Part shown: positions 46,785 to 58,870 of the stretch, one piece after another
How positions within the stretch are numbered: the stretch's first letter is position 1
Layout: each line of letters begins with the position of its first letter
Translations under genes and position numbers: made by a program
Notes under the pieces: generated by a model
Databases searched by the model: none
Told to the model about the DNA's origin: nothing
The model's input: the letters and a program-made list of their open reading frames with translations, nothing else
NCBI GenBank assembly: GCA_012932295.1
Contig: JAAONU010000025.1
Coordinates: forward strand, 128,457-192,456
Direction of reading: 5' to 3'
DNA from: Cyclina sinensis
Taxonomy: Eukaryota > Mollusca > Bivalvia > Venerida > Veneridae
Length of the DNA stretch: 64,000 nucleotides

Positions 46785-49700
46785 CTTACAACGTGCTCAT
46801 GGTGAGCTATTGTGATCCCCCTGTGTCCGTCGTCATGCGTCTGTGCATTGTGCGTTGTCAACAATTACATAAAAATAACATCTCCTCTGAAACTACTGAC
46901 TGCACATTAACCAAACTATACAGGAATGATCCTTGGGTGGTCCCCTTTCAAAGTTGTTCAAATGGTTCCGGTCTGTTGCATCAGTAGGTCACAGGGCCAA
47001 AAAAGAAGTTTCAAAAATGCAAATTAAAAAAATCTTCTTGTCAGAAAGTACAAGGCCCAGAGCTTTGATATTTAGTATATGACATCATCTATAGGTCCTC
47101 TACCAAAGTTGTTTAAATTATGCCCCTAGTGCCAAAATTGGCTCTGCCCCAGGGGATCATAGGTTTTCCTTATATGTATATAGTAAAAACTTAAAAAATC
47201 TTCTCCTCTGAAATGACAAAGGCTAGAGCATTGGTATTTGGTATATGACATCATCTATAGGTCCTCTACCAAAGTTGTTCAAATTATGCCCCTAGTGCCA
47301 AAATTGGCTCTGCCCCAGGGGGGCAGGTTTTCCTTATATGTATATAGTAAAAAAATTTAAAATCTTCTCCTCTGAAATGACAAAGGCTAGAGATTTGATA
47401 TTTGGTTTATGATATCATCTATAGGTCCTCTACCAGAGTTTTTCAAATTATGCCCCTAGTGCCAAAATTGGCTCTGCCCCAGGGGTCATAGGTTTTCCTT
47501 TTATGTATATAGTAAAAATTTTTAAAAATCTTCTTCCCTAAAATGACAAAGGCTAGAGATTTGATATTTGGTATATTATATCATCTATAGGTCCCATACC
47601 AAAGTTGTTTAAATTATGCCCCTAGTGCCAAAATTGGCTCCGCCCCGGGGGGATCATAGGTTTTCCTTATATGTATATAGTAAACACTTAAAAAATCTTC
47701 TCCTCTGCAATGACAAAGGCTAGAGCATTGGTATTTGGTATATGACATCATCTATAGGTCCTTTTTCAAAGTTGTTCAAATTATGCCCCTAGTGCCAAAA
47801 TTGGCCCTGCCCCAGGGGTCATAGCTTTTCCTTATTTGTATATAGTAAAAATTTAAAAAATCTTCTCTGAAATGACAAAGGCTAGAGATTTGATATTTGG
47901 TATACGATATTATCTACAGGTCCTCCACCAAAGTTGTTCAAATTATGCCCCTAGTGCCAAAATTGGCTCTGCCCCAGGGGGGCAGGTTTTCCTTATATGT
48001 ATATAGTAAAAAAATTTAAAATCTTCTCCTCTGAAATGACAAAGGCTAGAGATTTGATATTTGGTTTATGATATCATCTATAGGTCCTCTACCAGAGTTT
48101 TTCAAATTATGCCCCTAGTGCCAAAATTGGCTCTGCCCCAGGGGTCATAGGTTTTCCTTTTATGTATATAGTAAAAATTTTTAAAAATCTTCTTCCCTAA
48201 AATGACAAAGGCTAGAGATTTGATATTTGGTATATTATATCATCTATAGGTCCCATACCAAAGTTGTTTAAATTATGCCCCTAGTGCCAAAATTGGCTCC
48301 GCCCCGGGGGGATCATAGGTTTTCCTTATATGTATATAGTAAACACTTAAAAAATCTTCTCCTCTGCAATGACAAAGGCTAGAGCATTGGTATTTGGTAT
48401 ATGACATCATCTATAGGTCCTTTTTCAAAGTTGTTCAAATTATGCCCCTAGTGCCAAAATTGGCCCTGCCCCAGGGGTCATAGCTTTTCCTTATTTGTAT
48501 ATAGTAAAAATTTTTAAAAATCTTCTCTGAAATGACAAAGGCTAGAGATTTGATATTTGGTATATGATATTATCTACAGGTCCTCCACCAAAGTTGTTCA
48601 AATTATGCCCCTAGTGCCAAAATTGGCTCCGCCCCAGGGGGGCAGGTTTTCCTTATATGTATATAGTAAAAATGTTAAAATCTTCTCCTCTGAAATGACA
48701 AAGGCTAGAGATTTGATATTTGGTTTATGATATCATCTAAAGGTCCTCTACCAAAGTTGTTCAAATTATGCCCCTGGTGCCAAAATTGGCTCCGCACCAG
48801 GGGGTCATAGGTTTTCTTTATATGTATGTAGTAAAAAAATTTAAAAAATCTTCTTCCCTGAAATGACAAAGGCTAGAGATTTGATATTTGGTATATGATA
48901 CCATCTATAGGTCCTCTACCAGAGTTGTTCAAATTATGCCCCTAGTGCCAAAATTGGCTCGCCCCAGGGGATCATAGGTTTTCCTTTTATGTATATAGTA
49001 AAAATTTAAAAAATCTCTTCTGAAATGACAAAGGCTAGAGATTTGATATTTGGTATATGATATCATCTACAGGTCCTCTACCAAAGTTGTTCAAATTATG
49101 CCCCTAGTGCCAAAATTGGCCCCGCCCCAGGGGGGCAGGTTTTCCTTATATGTATGTAGTAAAAAAATAAAAAAATCTTCTCCTTTGAAATGACAAAGGC
49201 TAGAGAGTTGATATTTGGTATATGATATCATCTACAGGTCCTCTACCAAAGTTGTTAAAATTATGCCCCTAGCCTTAAAATTGACCCCGCCCCAGGGGTC
49301 ATAGGTTTTCCTTATATGTATATAGTAAAAACTTAAAATCTTCTCCTTTGAAATGACAAAGCCTAAAGCTTAGATATTTGGCATGAAATATTGTCTAGTG
49401 AACCTGTTCCAAGTTTGTTCAAATTATATCCCTGGGGTTAAAATTGGGCCTGCCCGGGGGTCATAGATATTCTATTTGTGCGTATAGTAAAAACATAAGA
49501 AAATTATCCTCTGAAGCTTCAAAGGCTAGAGCTTAGATATTTGGCATGAAACATTCTGGACCTCTACAAACATTGTTCAAATTATTGCCCTAGGGTAAAA
49601 ATTGGCCCTGCCCTTGGGGTCATGGGTTTTCTTTAAGTACATATAAAAAAAAGTGTTCTCTGAAACCGAGAAAGCTAGAGCTTAGATATTTAACATGAGA

Positions 49701-50258
49701 CATTGTCTGGTGGAACTATATCAAGATTGTTTAAATTAAAGCTTGGGGTCACATTTGGCCCTGCCCTAGGGGACTTAGTGACTTACTTTTTTGTAATTTG
49801 GTATGTTATGAAATTTGGACCATGTGCTCAGTTTCAGATGAAGACTTGAACTTTGATGTTAAATGACCTAAATTTTGATCTAGTGACCTATTTTCTTGTT
49901 TTTTGATGTACAGCTATGAAATTTGGACCATTTGCACAGTTTCAGATGTAGCATTGAACTTTGATGTTAGATGACCTAGATTCTCACCTAGTGACCTACT
50001 TTCTTGCTTTTTTATCTACAGCTATGAAATTCGAACCCTGTTTACAGTTTCAGGTGTCAAAATTGAACTCTGACATTAGATGACATTTTGACCAAGTGAC
50101 CTCCTTTTTTTGTTGTTTGATGTACAGGTTTGAAATTTGGACCATATATATAGTAAAAATTGTTCAAATTCTTGTAATAAACAGTAGCCTTGTATGTTTT
50201 CACACAAATGACAGTCTGTCCGCAGGTGAGTGCTTTGGGACCAATGGCCCCATTGTTT
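46785..50258 (+). repeat. 3.5-kb Helentron-like ~165-bp satellite array
   Basis: The head lacks TAGCTCACC but keeps ACAACGTGCTCATGGTGAGC. About 17-18 monomers of ~165 bp follow (AAATGACAAAGGCTAGAG, TTCAAATTATGCCCCTAGTG, TTTTCCTTATATGTATATAG). The array then drifts into other units (TTTGGACCAT, ATGACCTAGA) and ends CGCAGGTGAGTGCTTTGGGA, then CCAATGGCCCCATTGTTTT. No genes lie inside. Confidence 0.75.
47282..48600 (+). repeat. ~660-bp higher-order tandem duplication
   Basis: A block of four ~165-bp monomers (47282-47940) is followed by a nearly identical block (47941-48600). Block-specific variants recur in order (GGTTTATGATATCATC, GGTATATTATATCATC, GTAAACACTTAAAA, CTCTGCAATGAC). A third block begins at 48601 but diverges quickly. 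The near identity implies recent unequal exchange or an assembly duplication. Confidence 0.8.
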
Positions 50259-50950
50259 TATAAATGTTTGATATTGAAAGGAAAATAAAGCATAATTATA
50301 TAGTATTTTTAGTCATTTATCTTTGTTATTTTTTTTATAAGAACATCAAAAATGAATTCCAGAAAATCAATGTTTTTTTCCGGGTTGTCCAGGTTTTACA
50401 CCTGCCCACAGATCTCGTAAGTAATAAACAGAGGAACCGTGACCTAATTAAAATATATGCGCTTTTCTCAAGGTTATAACTGTTTCAAACTTGTTTGTAA
50501 TAATCAGTTAACCTCTACATTTATCTATTGTTAAGAAAACACCACATGGTAATGTACAAATAAAGTTACATGAAAAGAATCTACAAACTTTTCATGAGCG
50601 TGGTAATCTCTTCTGTTTACTTTCGGTCACGTTACAAATTAATGCGTAATTTCATGTAAACAAACGCCTTTTCATTCAAGAGTACGAAATCGTCATGTTA
50701 ATAATAAAAATTGTTTGAATATATTACCGATAATTTGCTGAAGTGTAAAGAATTGCACAATATTAGGAATCTTTAATTTTTTAGTCAGTATTGACTTTTG
50801 GCAGTAACATGTTGGTTGACCAGTCGGGAACTATTTTTCTGTTCTCTGAGAAGGGTGTTAAAAATTAATGCGCCAGTCGTTTTATACAGACGGACTATTT
50901 GTGGATTTGGTAATTAAGGGAGTGTTAGAGGCTGAAATTGTGCTAACATT
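50259..50950. other. Intron 15: AT-rich spacer
   Basis: No gene or clear repeat apart from the TTTTTTCCGGGTTGTCCAGG fragment at about 50379. Confidence 0.45.
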
Positions 50951-50959
50951 GTTTGGTCT

Positions 50960-53900
50960 GACGACCCAAACAAATAAAAAAAACTTAAGAAATCATCTTG
51001 TTGTTAACCACTTGACTCAGAGCTCTGAAATTTTGTGTAAGGCATCCTCTAGAAGACCTCTACCAAGATTATTCAAATTATGTCCCTGATTTAAAAATCA
51101 ACCCTGGCCCCAGGGGTCACATTTTTTGCATAGAATTATATAGAAAAAACTTTGAAAAATCTTCTTTTCTGAAAACACAAGGCCTAGAGCTAAGATATTT
51201 TGCATGGAGCATATTCAAGATGTCCTCTATGATGCCTGTTCAAATTATACCCCAGGGGTTATTAATGGCACTGCCCAAAGAGTCACTGAGCTTTATACAG
51301 ACATAAGAAGGAAAATTTCTAAAAATCTTCTCTTAAACCACAAGGATTTGAGTCTAAATAATTTGTGAGTCACATTGTCTAGTAAACTTGTACCAAGACC
51401 GGCCATTTAATGTTCCAGGAGTTAAAATTGGCCCTGTCCCGGGGTGTGTGTGTGGGGGGTCACATGTTTTGCATAGAATTATATAGAAAAACTTTGAAAA
51501 ATCTTCTTGTCTGAAACCACAAGGTCTAGAGCTGAGATATTTTGCATGGAGCATAACTTGATGTCCTCTACCAAGATTGTTCAAATTATACTGTCCCAGG
51601 TTTCACTTAGTTTAATACAGACATATATAGGGAGTCTTTAAAAAAATCTTCTTCTCTTCAACCACATTGCTTTGAATCTGTATACTTTGTGTGCCACATT
51701 GTCTAGTAGTCCTGTACAGATTATTGTTCAGATTATGACCCTGGGGTCTAAATTGGCTGCACCCTAGGGGTAAGATGTTTTTCAAAGAATTTTTCAAATC
51801 TTCTTGTCTGAAACCACAAGGCCTAGAGCTGAAATATTTTGCATGGAGCATCATATAAATGTCCTCAACCAACATTGTTCAAATTATACCCCAGGGGTCA
51901 ATAATGGCACTGTCCCAGGGGTCACTAAGTTTTATACAGACATTTATAGGAAAATCTTTTAAAGATCTTTTCTTAAACCACATGGCTTTGAGTCTAAATA
52001 TTTTGTATGTCACATTGTCTAGTAGACCTGTACTGATTATGACCCTGGGGTCAAAATTGGCCTAACCCAAAGGGTCAAATGTTTTACATAGGCTGTATAG
52101 TAAAAAATTTTAAAATCTTCTTGTCTGAAACCACAAGGCCTAGAGCTGAGATATTTTGCATGGAGCATCATTTAGAGGCCCTCTACAAAAATTGTTAAAG
52201 GTCATGTGACACGCATTTTTGACCTCGAAATTTTCATATGAGCGAAAAATATATATCTAACTATGACTGTTTTACAAAATTCCCTAACTATGACTGTTTT
52301 ACAAAATTCCGCAGCTAATTTTCATCTTAAAGATGTTTTTATAGCAAATTAAAATACATATTTTACGCACTTGGTCGCGCGCACCTGTCACGAGCGAAAC
52401 CGGAAGTGACGCACATTTATCCCTTGCCACTTTACACAGCTGCCTGGATTGTTAACAAAAACTTTAAAATTATGATGGAAAGTGAAAATGTAGACTGAAT
52501 ATAGTAAAAAACCAAAATTGAACAAGATAAGCTAACATCTAAATATACATTGAAGATTTTTCAAATAAATAATTTGTAATTTTGATGGAATTACGAAGAC
52601 AATGAACAATATTATATAGAGGCTAGTTTAATCAGGGTTATAGAATTAAAAGATACATCAGTGAAAATATCTAGACTAAGAGATATTTTTCAAGTAACTG
52701 ATCCAAAAAGATGTTGAACATGCTTATTTTTATCCGATGCAGTTTGTTGGAAGACTTGATTAACTAACTCCAATCCGGAGAGATTTTTTTCCATAAAAAC
52801 ATTCTCCTTACAGTGACGTGTTGCTTATTTGTCTGAGTATATTTTGCCTGAGTTACGTGTAAGTAATCTATGATTTTTTTTGGCTTATTCATTCTACATT
52901 TTTTTTTGAAAACAAAACAATAATGATCAAAGAACAAATAATATGAAGAAGCCCTAAAAGCTATGTCAAAAACAAAAAAACACAAACACATTGTTTTTTG
53001 TTTTGGGTTTTTTAATAATTTGTTCACATTTAGAAGTCGAATGATTTTTATTTTCATCATAAATAGATCCATTACATTAAATTATCTTATTAAAATATGT
53101 ATCTGCATGGAAGCTTCTTAACTAAAAATCATCCAGACATGTTAATTGGAACAAGCTATTACATAATGTTTTCACAAGTGTGACTGATCAAAAGTGATAC
53201 AATCAATTTGTAAGATCACTTGCAATAAAATTTTGCTATTTGTCTAAATTTTATCATTGATTGGGTCATAAAAATGTTAATTACTTTGTTTTGACAGCTT
53301 TGCAGAATATACAAGGGTCCCTTTTGGGCAGGTTAATTTGCATAAATCCCACAGTATAAGGCGTGATTTATGGATCTTTGACATTTCATTGAATATTAAT
53401 TTATAAGCAGACACAAATTTCTTCTTGATGGACATGTCATATTTTTATTTTTCAAACAATATCCCAACGTGAAAATACATCGTAGTGTGAATTTCCATTC
53501 CAGTGAAACAAATGTTAACACATTAGATCACCTAAATTCACTTCAACTTTACTACACTTAAATGAAAAATAATTTGTTTTTGACTTTAACATCAAGTGTG
53601 GAGGTATACGCAGCATGTAAAAACGTAGAGGAGATAGTTTAATATAGAACCACAACATGGAAGAAAATGGAATATTTATTAATATTTATTAAGGTAAAGA
53701 TACAACCCGTTCTCCCGGCACAAAGTTTGAATTTACTTATAGAAATCGAGAAGTAATCACATTATTTTATTTAACTTACAATTTATAGCATGTTATTTTT
53801 ATAAGTGAGCCTTTATCATGTTTCTTGCACTTGTGGTTTAGTGTAATTTTTTCATTTAAAAATGGACGTGTTATGAGCAGTGTAATTCTGCACTATGCCT

Positions 53901-54430
53901 GGTTCAGTAGGGATAAATCTACGTCACAGCCAAAAATTGCGGCGGAAACTACCGATGTCCAAACGGAAACAGCCGATCATCAAAAACACGTTTTTTCTTA
54001 TCAAAAGCAATATTTTCGTAATTTCGCAGTTAAACCATTTTGATCAGTACATTATGATTATTTTGAATAGACGAAGTTGCTATAGTCGTGTCACATGACC
54101 TTTAAAATAATATACTTGGTATCATTAGTGAACCAGGGGTTATCTTATTTCATAAAGGCTTATAGAATGAGACTTTGGCAGTCTTTTTCTCTAAAACACA
54201 ATGCCTTGAACTGAGGTATTTTGTAATGAACATCATGTAGAGGTCCTCTAAAAATTTGTTCAAATAATGTCCCTGGTATCATTAATGGCCCTGCCCAGGG
54301 GTCACTTAGTTTAAAAAGACATATATAGGGAAAAAAAATAAAAATCAATTTTCTCAAACCACAATGTCTGGAGTCTAAATACTTTGTGTGTCACATAGTC
54401 AGTCTAGTAGACATGTGTTAAGCTTTGTCC
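50960..54430 (+). repeat. Family B array interrupted by a TTAA transposon
   Basis: Monomers with CTTCTTGTCTGAAACCACAA, GGCCTAGAGCTGAGATATTT, TGCATGGAGCATCA and CCCAGGGGTCACT run from about 50985 to 52198. They resume at 54102 and end near 54430. Neither typical terminus is intact. Confidence 0.6.
52199..54101. mobile_element. TTAA-target DNA transposon, 1.9 kb, non-autonomous
   Basis: AGGTCATGTGACACG (52199-52213) is perfectly inverted at 54087-54101. TTAA sits on both sides (52195-52198 and 54102-54105), as for piggyBac or Kolobok elements. The interior is AT-rich and the longest frame (102 codons, minus strand) shows no transposase features. Confidence 0.75.
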
Positions 54431-54876
54431 CATCACCTCCTGTCACAATTTTTTTTCTGGAATATCTCTGAAACCATTATAGATATCTTATTGAAGCTTG
54501 AATTACAAAAGCAGCTAGTCAAGGGAAATGGTAATTTTGGCTGCTAAAGCAAGGTGACTTCCAAATTAGGGAGTAATGTTGGCTGGCTTTCTTTAGTACC
54601 AGGCATGTGGTTTCTTTGAATAAAGAATTCTAACACTTTAAATGTATCTTTTTTAACTTTTCAACATGATAATTCAAGTTCAAAATACAGTACACATATT
54701 ATCTTACAAATCATTTTAATAATTTTAGATATCATCATCATCCCTGACTTTATAATGACATGAGCTGTCTCAGTTTTTCTCCTAGAAAGTGAAAAAACAT
54801 TTGTTTTTTATGTGCTATCTGAAGTAAACTATGATTCAGTTATGGCATATTTGAAAATTTCTTGGTTCTGAGTTTA

Positions 54877-55603
54877 CCGTAAATGCTCAAATATTATACG
54901 CTAGCATGTATAACACGCACACCTTGTCTGGCCTCAACACTAGGGGAAAAATGCTTGCATTAGAATATAAAACAATATGCACACAAATTTTGTCTGGAAA
55001 TAGAATTATCATTTGGCGATTTTTTTTCGTTTAGGAAGCTGCCATTGTTGCTTGAATATCACTATGGTTGCATTTAACTACAATTAACCCAATAGACAAT
55101 GGCATTAACACCTTCTCAACACATTTTGGTTGTGTAAACAAACATCTTGTAATTATGGCGACATCAAACAACACTTATTATTGTGTTTGTTTAACAATAT
55201 AAGGGCGATTCCTTTATCTAATGAACTGATTAACTGGTCGATAATTAAACAAATGCAAATATTGATTGGCATAATACTGGTAAGCATTGGTTACATGATT
55301 GAATCTTTAGCAGTTATATATTTAGAAAAACAAAACAAAAGAAAAAAACGGGCCTTTTACGATATCATTCTTTCAGTGTTGATGACACTGGTTTTCTTCC
55401 CTTAACAACGCTCTTCAAGAAGAAGGTGCACCAAAACAGGAAACATCATTTGGGCAGAAATTATTGACTTTTGGTCAGTATTTTCTGGGTTTTCAAGCTG
55501 GCAAAAATAGTCTGACGACCCACTCTCGTGTATTATACACACCCCTTTGTCAAGACGGAAAATTCTTGATTAAAAATGCATATTATACTTGAGTGTCTTC
55601 TTT
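54877..55603. mobile_element. TA-target DNA transposon, copy 2 (inverted, diverged)
   Basis: Starts TTTA|CCGTAAATGCTCAAATAT and contains AACAAACATCTTGTAATTAT and ACGCTCTTC.AGAAGAAGGTG, which match the reverse complement of 14312-15148. The far end (ATATTATACTTGAGTGTCTT) is decayed. The 91-codon frame at 55130 is not conserved coding. Confidence 0.65.
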
Positions 55604-56281
55604 CAGATTTTTTTCAATTTTCATTGCGAATGATATATTTAGTTGTCATTTTGGCATTACATGTTGGTCAAGGTGATGTAAAGAGAAGTGAAACACCATA
55701 CATTGTTATCAAAACATGACAAGGAATTTTAAGTGGTGATTCAGCCTAATTGTCTTGATACGTTTTGTTGGATTTTAAACAGAAAATATTCCCCATGATA
55801 TAGAATGGAATATTGTTTATTGTTACTGATAGATGGCATGTCATCAAAATGTTGGACAAATATATCAAACATGCATGGAGGACCAAATATTGGATTATGA
55901 CTTTACTGTTAACACTCCTAGTCAATATTTCACTAAAAAGATTAATGTAAATGAGTAAAGGCAATGAATACATTGGAAGGTAGACATATACATGTAATTG
56001 CATTACTATTAGTTCTGCTACTTTGCCAAAACATTTCACTGTTTTCATATTAATTTTGTGATTTGACTCTAGTTTAATGCTGTCTGTTCCAACTTCTAGC
56101 AATTGTTCCATAGAGAAATTTAAAAAAAATATCAGTTGAAAAAGTTGAAACAGAAGGAATGTAAAAGACCATTGATAAAGAACGTACAGTCTATTTGGTA
56201 ATCATTCTAATGTATATTTTATCTTAAAATCATTGTTGAGTTTTGAAAAGTTTTATGCCGTTGTTGTTTTTGTATTTTCAG

Positions 56282-56319
56282 GGCAGCTAAAGTGCAGTCC
56301 AAGAAAACAAAAAACTTAA
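56282..56319 (+). CDS. Exon 16 (candidate): terminal exon
   Basis: After TTGTATTTTCAG, 38 nt complete the phase-1 codon of exon 15 and encode GQLKCSPRKQKT then TAA. The short basic tail fits the preceding Lys-rich domain. It lies 12 kb past exon 15, so the alternative end at 44238 is a serious rival. Confidence 0.45.
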
Positions 56320-56389
56320 AGAATCATATGAAAACTAAAGAAAGAGTGTACTTCTAGAAATATTTGAGAAAAGTATACATCACTATATC

Positions 56390-58870
56390 ATATTATTACA
56401 TTATATATTTGCAAATTCCTTAGCTAAATAACTGGCAAGACAGCAAAATGATGCTAAAGATCTTCTCCACAGTCTTTAGAAATAGTGTGTTCAAATTGTA
56501 TTATTTATGAAAGTCAAATGTGTTTGAAAATTCCCTAGCTAGAGAATTGGTAATCTAATATATGCTATAGATTTTCTGCAGTCTTTTGGACTGTGCTATC
56601 ATATTATATTGTTTGTGAAAATCAGATATAAATGTATTTGAAAACTCCTCCATAAAACTGGCATGGATGTAAACATTTTCCATACCATCTTTTGAACTTG
56701 TGGATTTAAATTGTATTGTTATGAAATTCAAATGTATTTGACATATCCTAAACAAGTAAGCCGAAAATGTAATATATACTTTAGATTTTCAGTAAAGTCT
56801 TTGAACTTGTGCTTTCATATTGTATTATATATGAAAATCAAATAATTTTTTACATTCCTTAGCTAGTAAGCTGGCAAGGTAATATATGCTGTAGATTTTC
56901 TACAAAGTCTTTGAACTTGTGCATTCATATTGTATTATCAAATCAAATGTATTTGACATTTCCTTAGCTAGTAAGCTGGCAAGGTAATATATTTAATAGA
57001 TTTTCTGCAAAGTCCTTGAACTTGTGCATTCATATAGTATTGTTTATGAAAATCAAATGAGTATGACATTTCTTTGGCTAGTAAGTTGACAAGGTAATAT
57101 TTTTAAATTTTATAGATTTTCTGTGAAGTCTTTGAACTTGTGCTTTCATATTGTATTGTATATGAAAATCAAATGTATTTGATATTTCTTTAAAAAGTAA
57201 GCTGGCAAGGTAATACATTTTATAGATTTTCTGCAAAGTCTTTGAACTTGTGCATTCATATTGTATTGTTTATGAAAATCAAATGTATTTGACGTTTCTT
57301 TTAATAGTAAGCTGGCAGGGTAATGTATTTTATAGATTTTCTGCAAAGTCTTTGAACTTGTGCATTCATAAAGTATTGTTTATGAAAATCAAATGAGTTT
57401 GAAATTTCCTTAGCTAGTAAGCTGACAAGGTAATATATTTTATAGATTTTGTGCAAAGTCTTTGAGCTTGTGCATTCATATACATGTAGTATTGTTTATG
57501 AAAATCAAATGTATTTGACATTTATTTAAATATTAAGCTGGCAAGGTAATACATTTTATAGATTTTCTGCAAAGTCTTTGAACTTGTGCATTCATCTGTT
57601 CATAAGGTATTGTTTATGAAAATCACATGTATCTGAAAATTCCTTAGCTAGTAAGCTGGCAAGGTAATACATTTTATAGATTTTCTACAGTCTTTGAACT
57701 TGTGCATTCATATTGTATTGTTCATGAAAATTAAATGTATAAGATATTTCTTTAAATATTCAGCTGGCAAGGTAATACATTTTATAGATTTTCTGCAAAG
57801 TCTTTGAGCTTGTGCATTCATATTGTATTGTTTATGAAAATCAAATTTATTTGACATTCTCTAAATAGTAAGCTGACAAGGTAATATATTTTATAGATTT
57901 TCTGCAAGGTCTTTGAACTAGTGCATTCATATTGTATTGTTTATGAAAATCAAATGTATTTGACATTTCTTTAATTAGTAAGCTGGCAAGGTAATACATT
58001 TTATAGATTTTCTGCAAAGTCTTTGAACTTGTGCATTCATCTGTTCATAAGGTATTGTTTATGAAAATCACATGTATCTGAAAATTCTATAGCTAGTAAG
58101 CTGGCAAGGTAATACATTTTTTAGATTTTCTACAAAGTCTTTGAACTTGTGCATTCATATTGTATTGTTCATGAAAATTAAATGTATATGACATTTATAA
58201 CATTTTATAGATTTTCTACAAAGTCTTTGAACTTGTGCATTCATATAGTATTGTTTATGAAAATCAAATGTATTTGAAAATCCCTTGGCTAGTAAGCTTG
58301 CAAGGTAATATATTTAAAATTATTACATTCATATTGTATTGTATATGAAAATCAAATGTGTTTGACATTTCCTTAGCTAGTAAGCTGGCAAGGTAATATA
58401 TTTAAATTTTATAGATTTTCTGTGAAGTCTTTTCACTTGTGCATTCATATTGTATTGTTTTCAAATGTATTGGACATTTCTTAAGATATTAAGCTGGCAA
58501 GGTAATATAAGCTTCAGATGTTCCTGCTCAGTCTTTTCGATTGTTTATGAAAACCAAACGTATTTGAGTATTTTTCAGTCAAAAAAATGGCAAATTAGTA
58601 TACATGTATTCTATAGATTTTCCTCAAAGTCTTTTGAACTTGTGCATTTTTATTGTATCGTTATGAATTTGAAATAAATTTTATAATTCCTTAGCTATTA
58701 AGCTGGCAAGGTAATGTATGCTAAAGATGTTCTGCAGTCTTTTAAACTTGTGACATCATACTTTGTTGCTTATCAAGTTCAGATGTTTAAACAATTCCTT
58801 AGCTAGTAAGATGGCAAAGTAATGCTATAGATTTTCCACTCAGTTTTTTGAAATTGTGCATTCGTTTTGT
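56390..58870 (+). repeat. AT-rich satellite, ~110-117-bp monomer
   Basis: About 21 monomers in direct orientation share TAGTAAGCTGGCAAGGTAAT, TTTTATAGATTTTCTGCAAA, GTCTTTGAACTTGTGCATTC and TTTATGAAAATCAAATGTAT. Copies at 57201, 57311, 57421 and 57537 give the period. Longer units with a CTGTTCATAAGG insert occur at about 57596 and 58041, suggesting block duplication. A stray monomer remains at about 60080-60150. It lacks the hairpin ends of the other arrays. Confidence 0.85.

Larger units (their letters stand above)
5385..56319 (+). other. Gene locus: SET-domain / tyrosine-recombinase fusion, 16 exons
   Basis: Sixteen + strand exons join in one continuous frame: 5397-5624, 15535-15631, 18201-18363, 18577-18784, 22072-22101, 23049-23082, 23231-23351, 24657-24727, 28798-28893, 30027-30131, 35424-37097, 37459-37581, 40122-40289, 40605-40715, 44090-44230 and 56282-56319. 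They sum to 3408 nt, exactly 1136 codons including TAA. Every junction has AG at the acceptor and GT at the donor, except one GC donor at 15632. Order of domains in the predicted protein: unknown N-terminus (~1-76), KMT5A-like SET (~108-222), acidic linker, two zinc motifs (~407-425 and ~489-508), tyrosine-recombinase domain (catalytic Arg ~765 to Tyr ~921), acidic exon, and a C-terminal basic Myb/SANT-like segment. Splice phases were checked by hand. The first and last exons are the least certain. A nuclear, chromatin- or DNA-binding role is inferred from the domains. Confidence 0.8.

Noticed and set aside
52764..53072. 102-codon minus-strand frame in the TTAA element
   Set aside because: Lys/Phe-rich low-complexity product of AT-rich DNA, without transposase residues.
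55746..56111. 121-codon minus-strand frame rich in Leu/Ile
   Set aside because: AT-rich composition, no motif, and it lies in an intron just before the candidate last exon. It could be a short membrane protein but nothing supports it.
56390..58870. CRISPR-like array
   Set aside because: Direct repeats are ~110-117 bp with no short-repeat/spacer pattern and the context is animal nuclear DNA.
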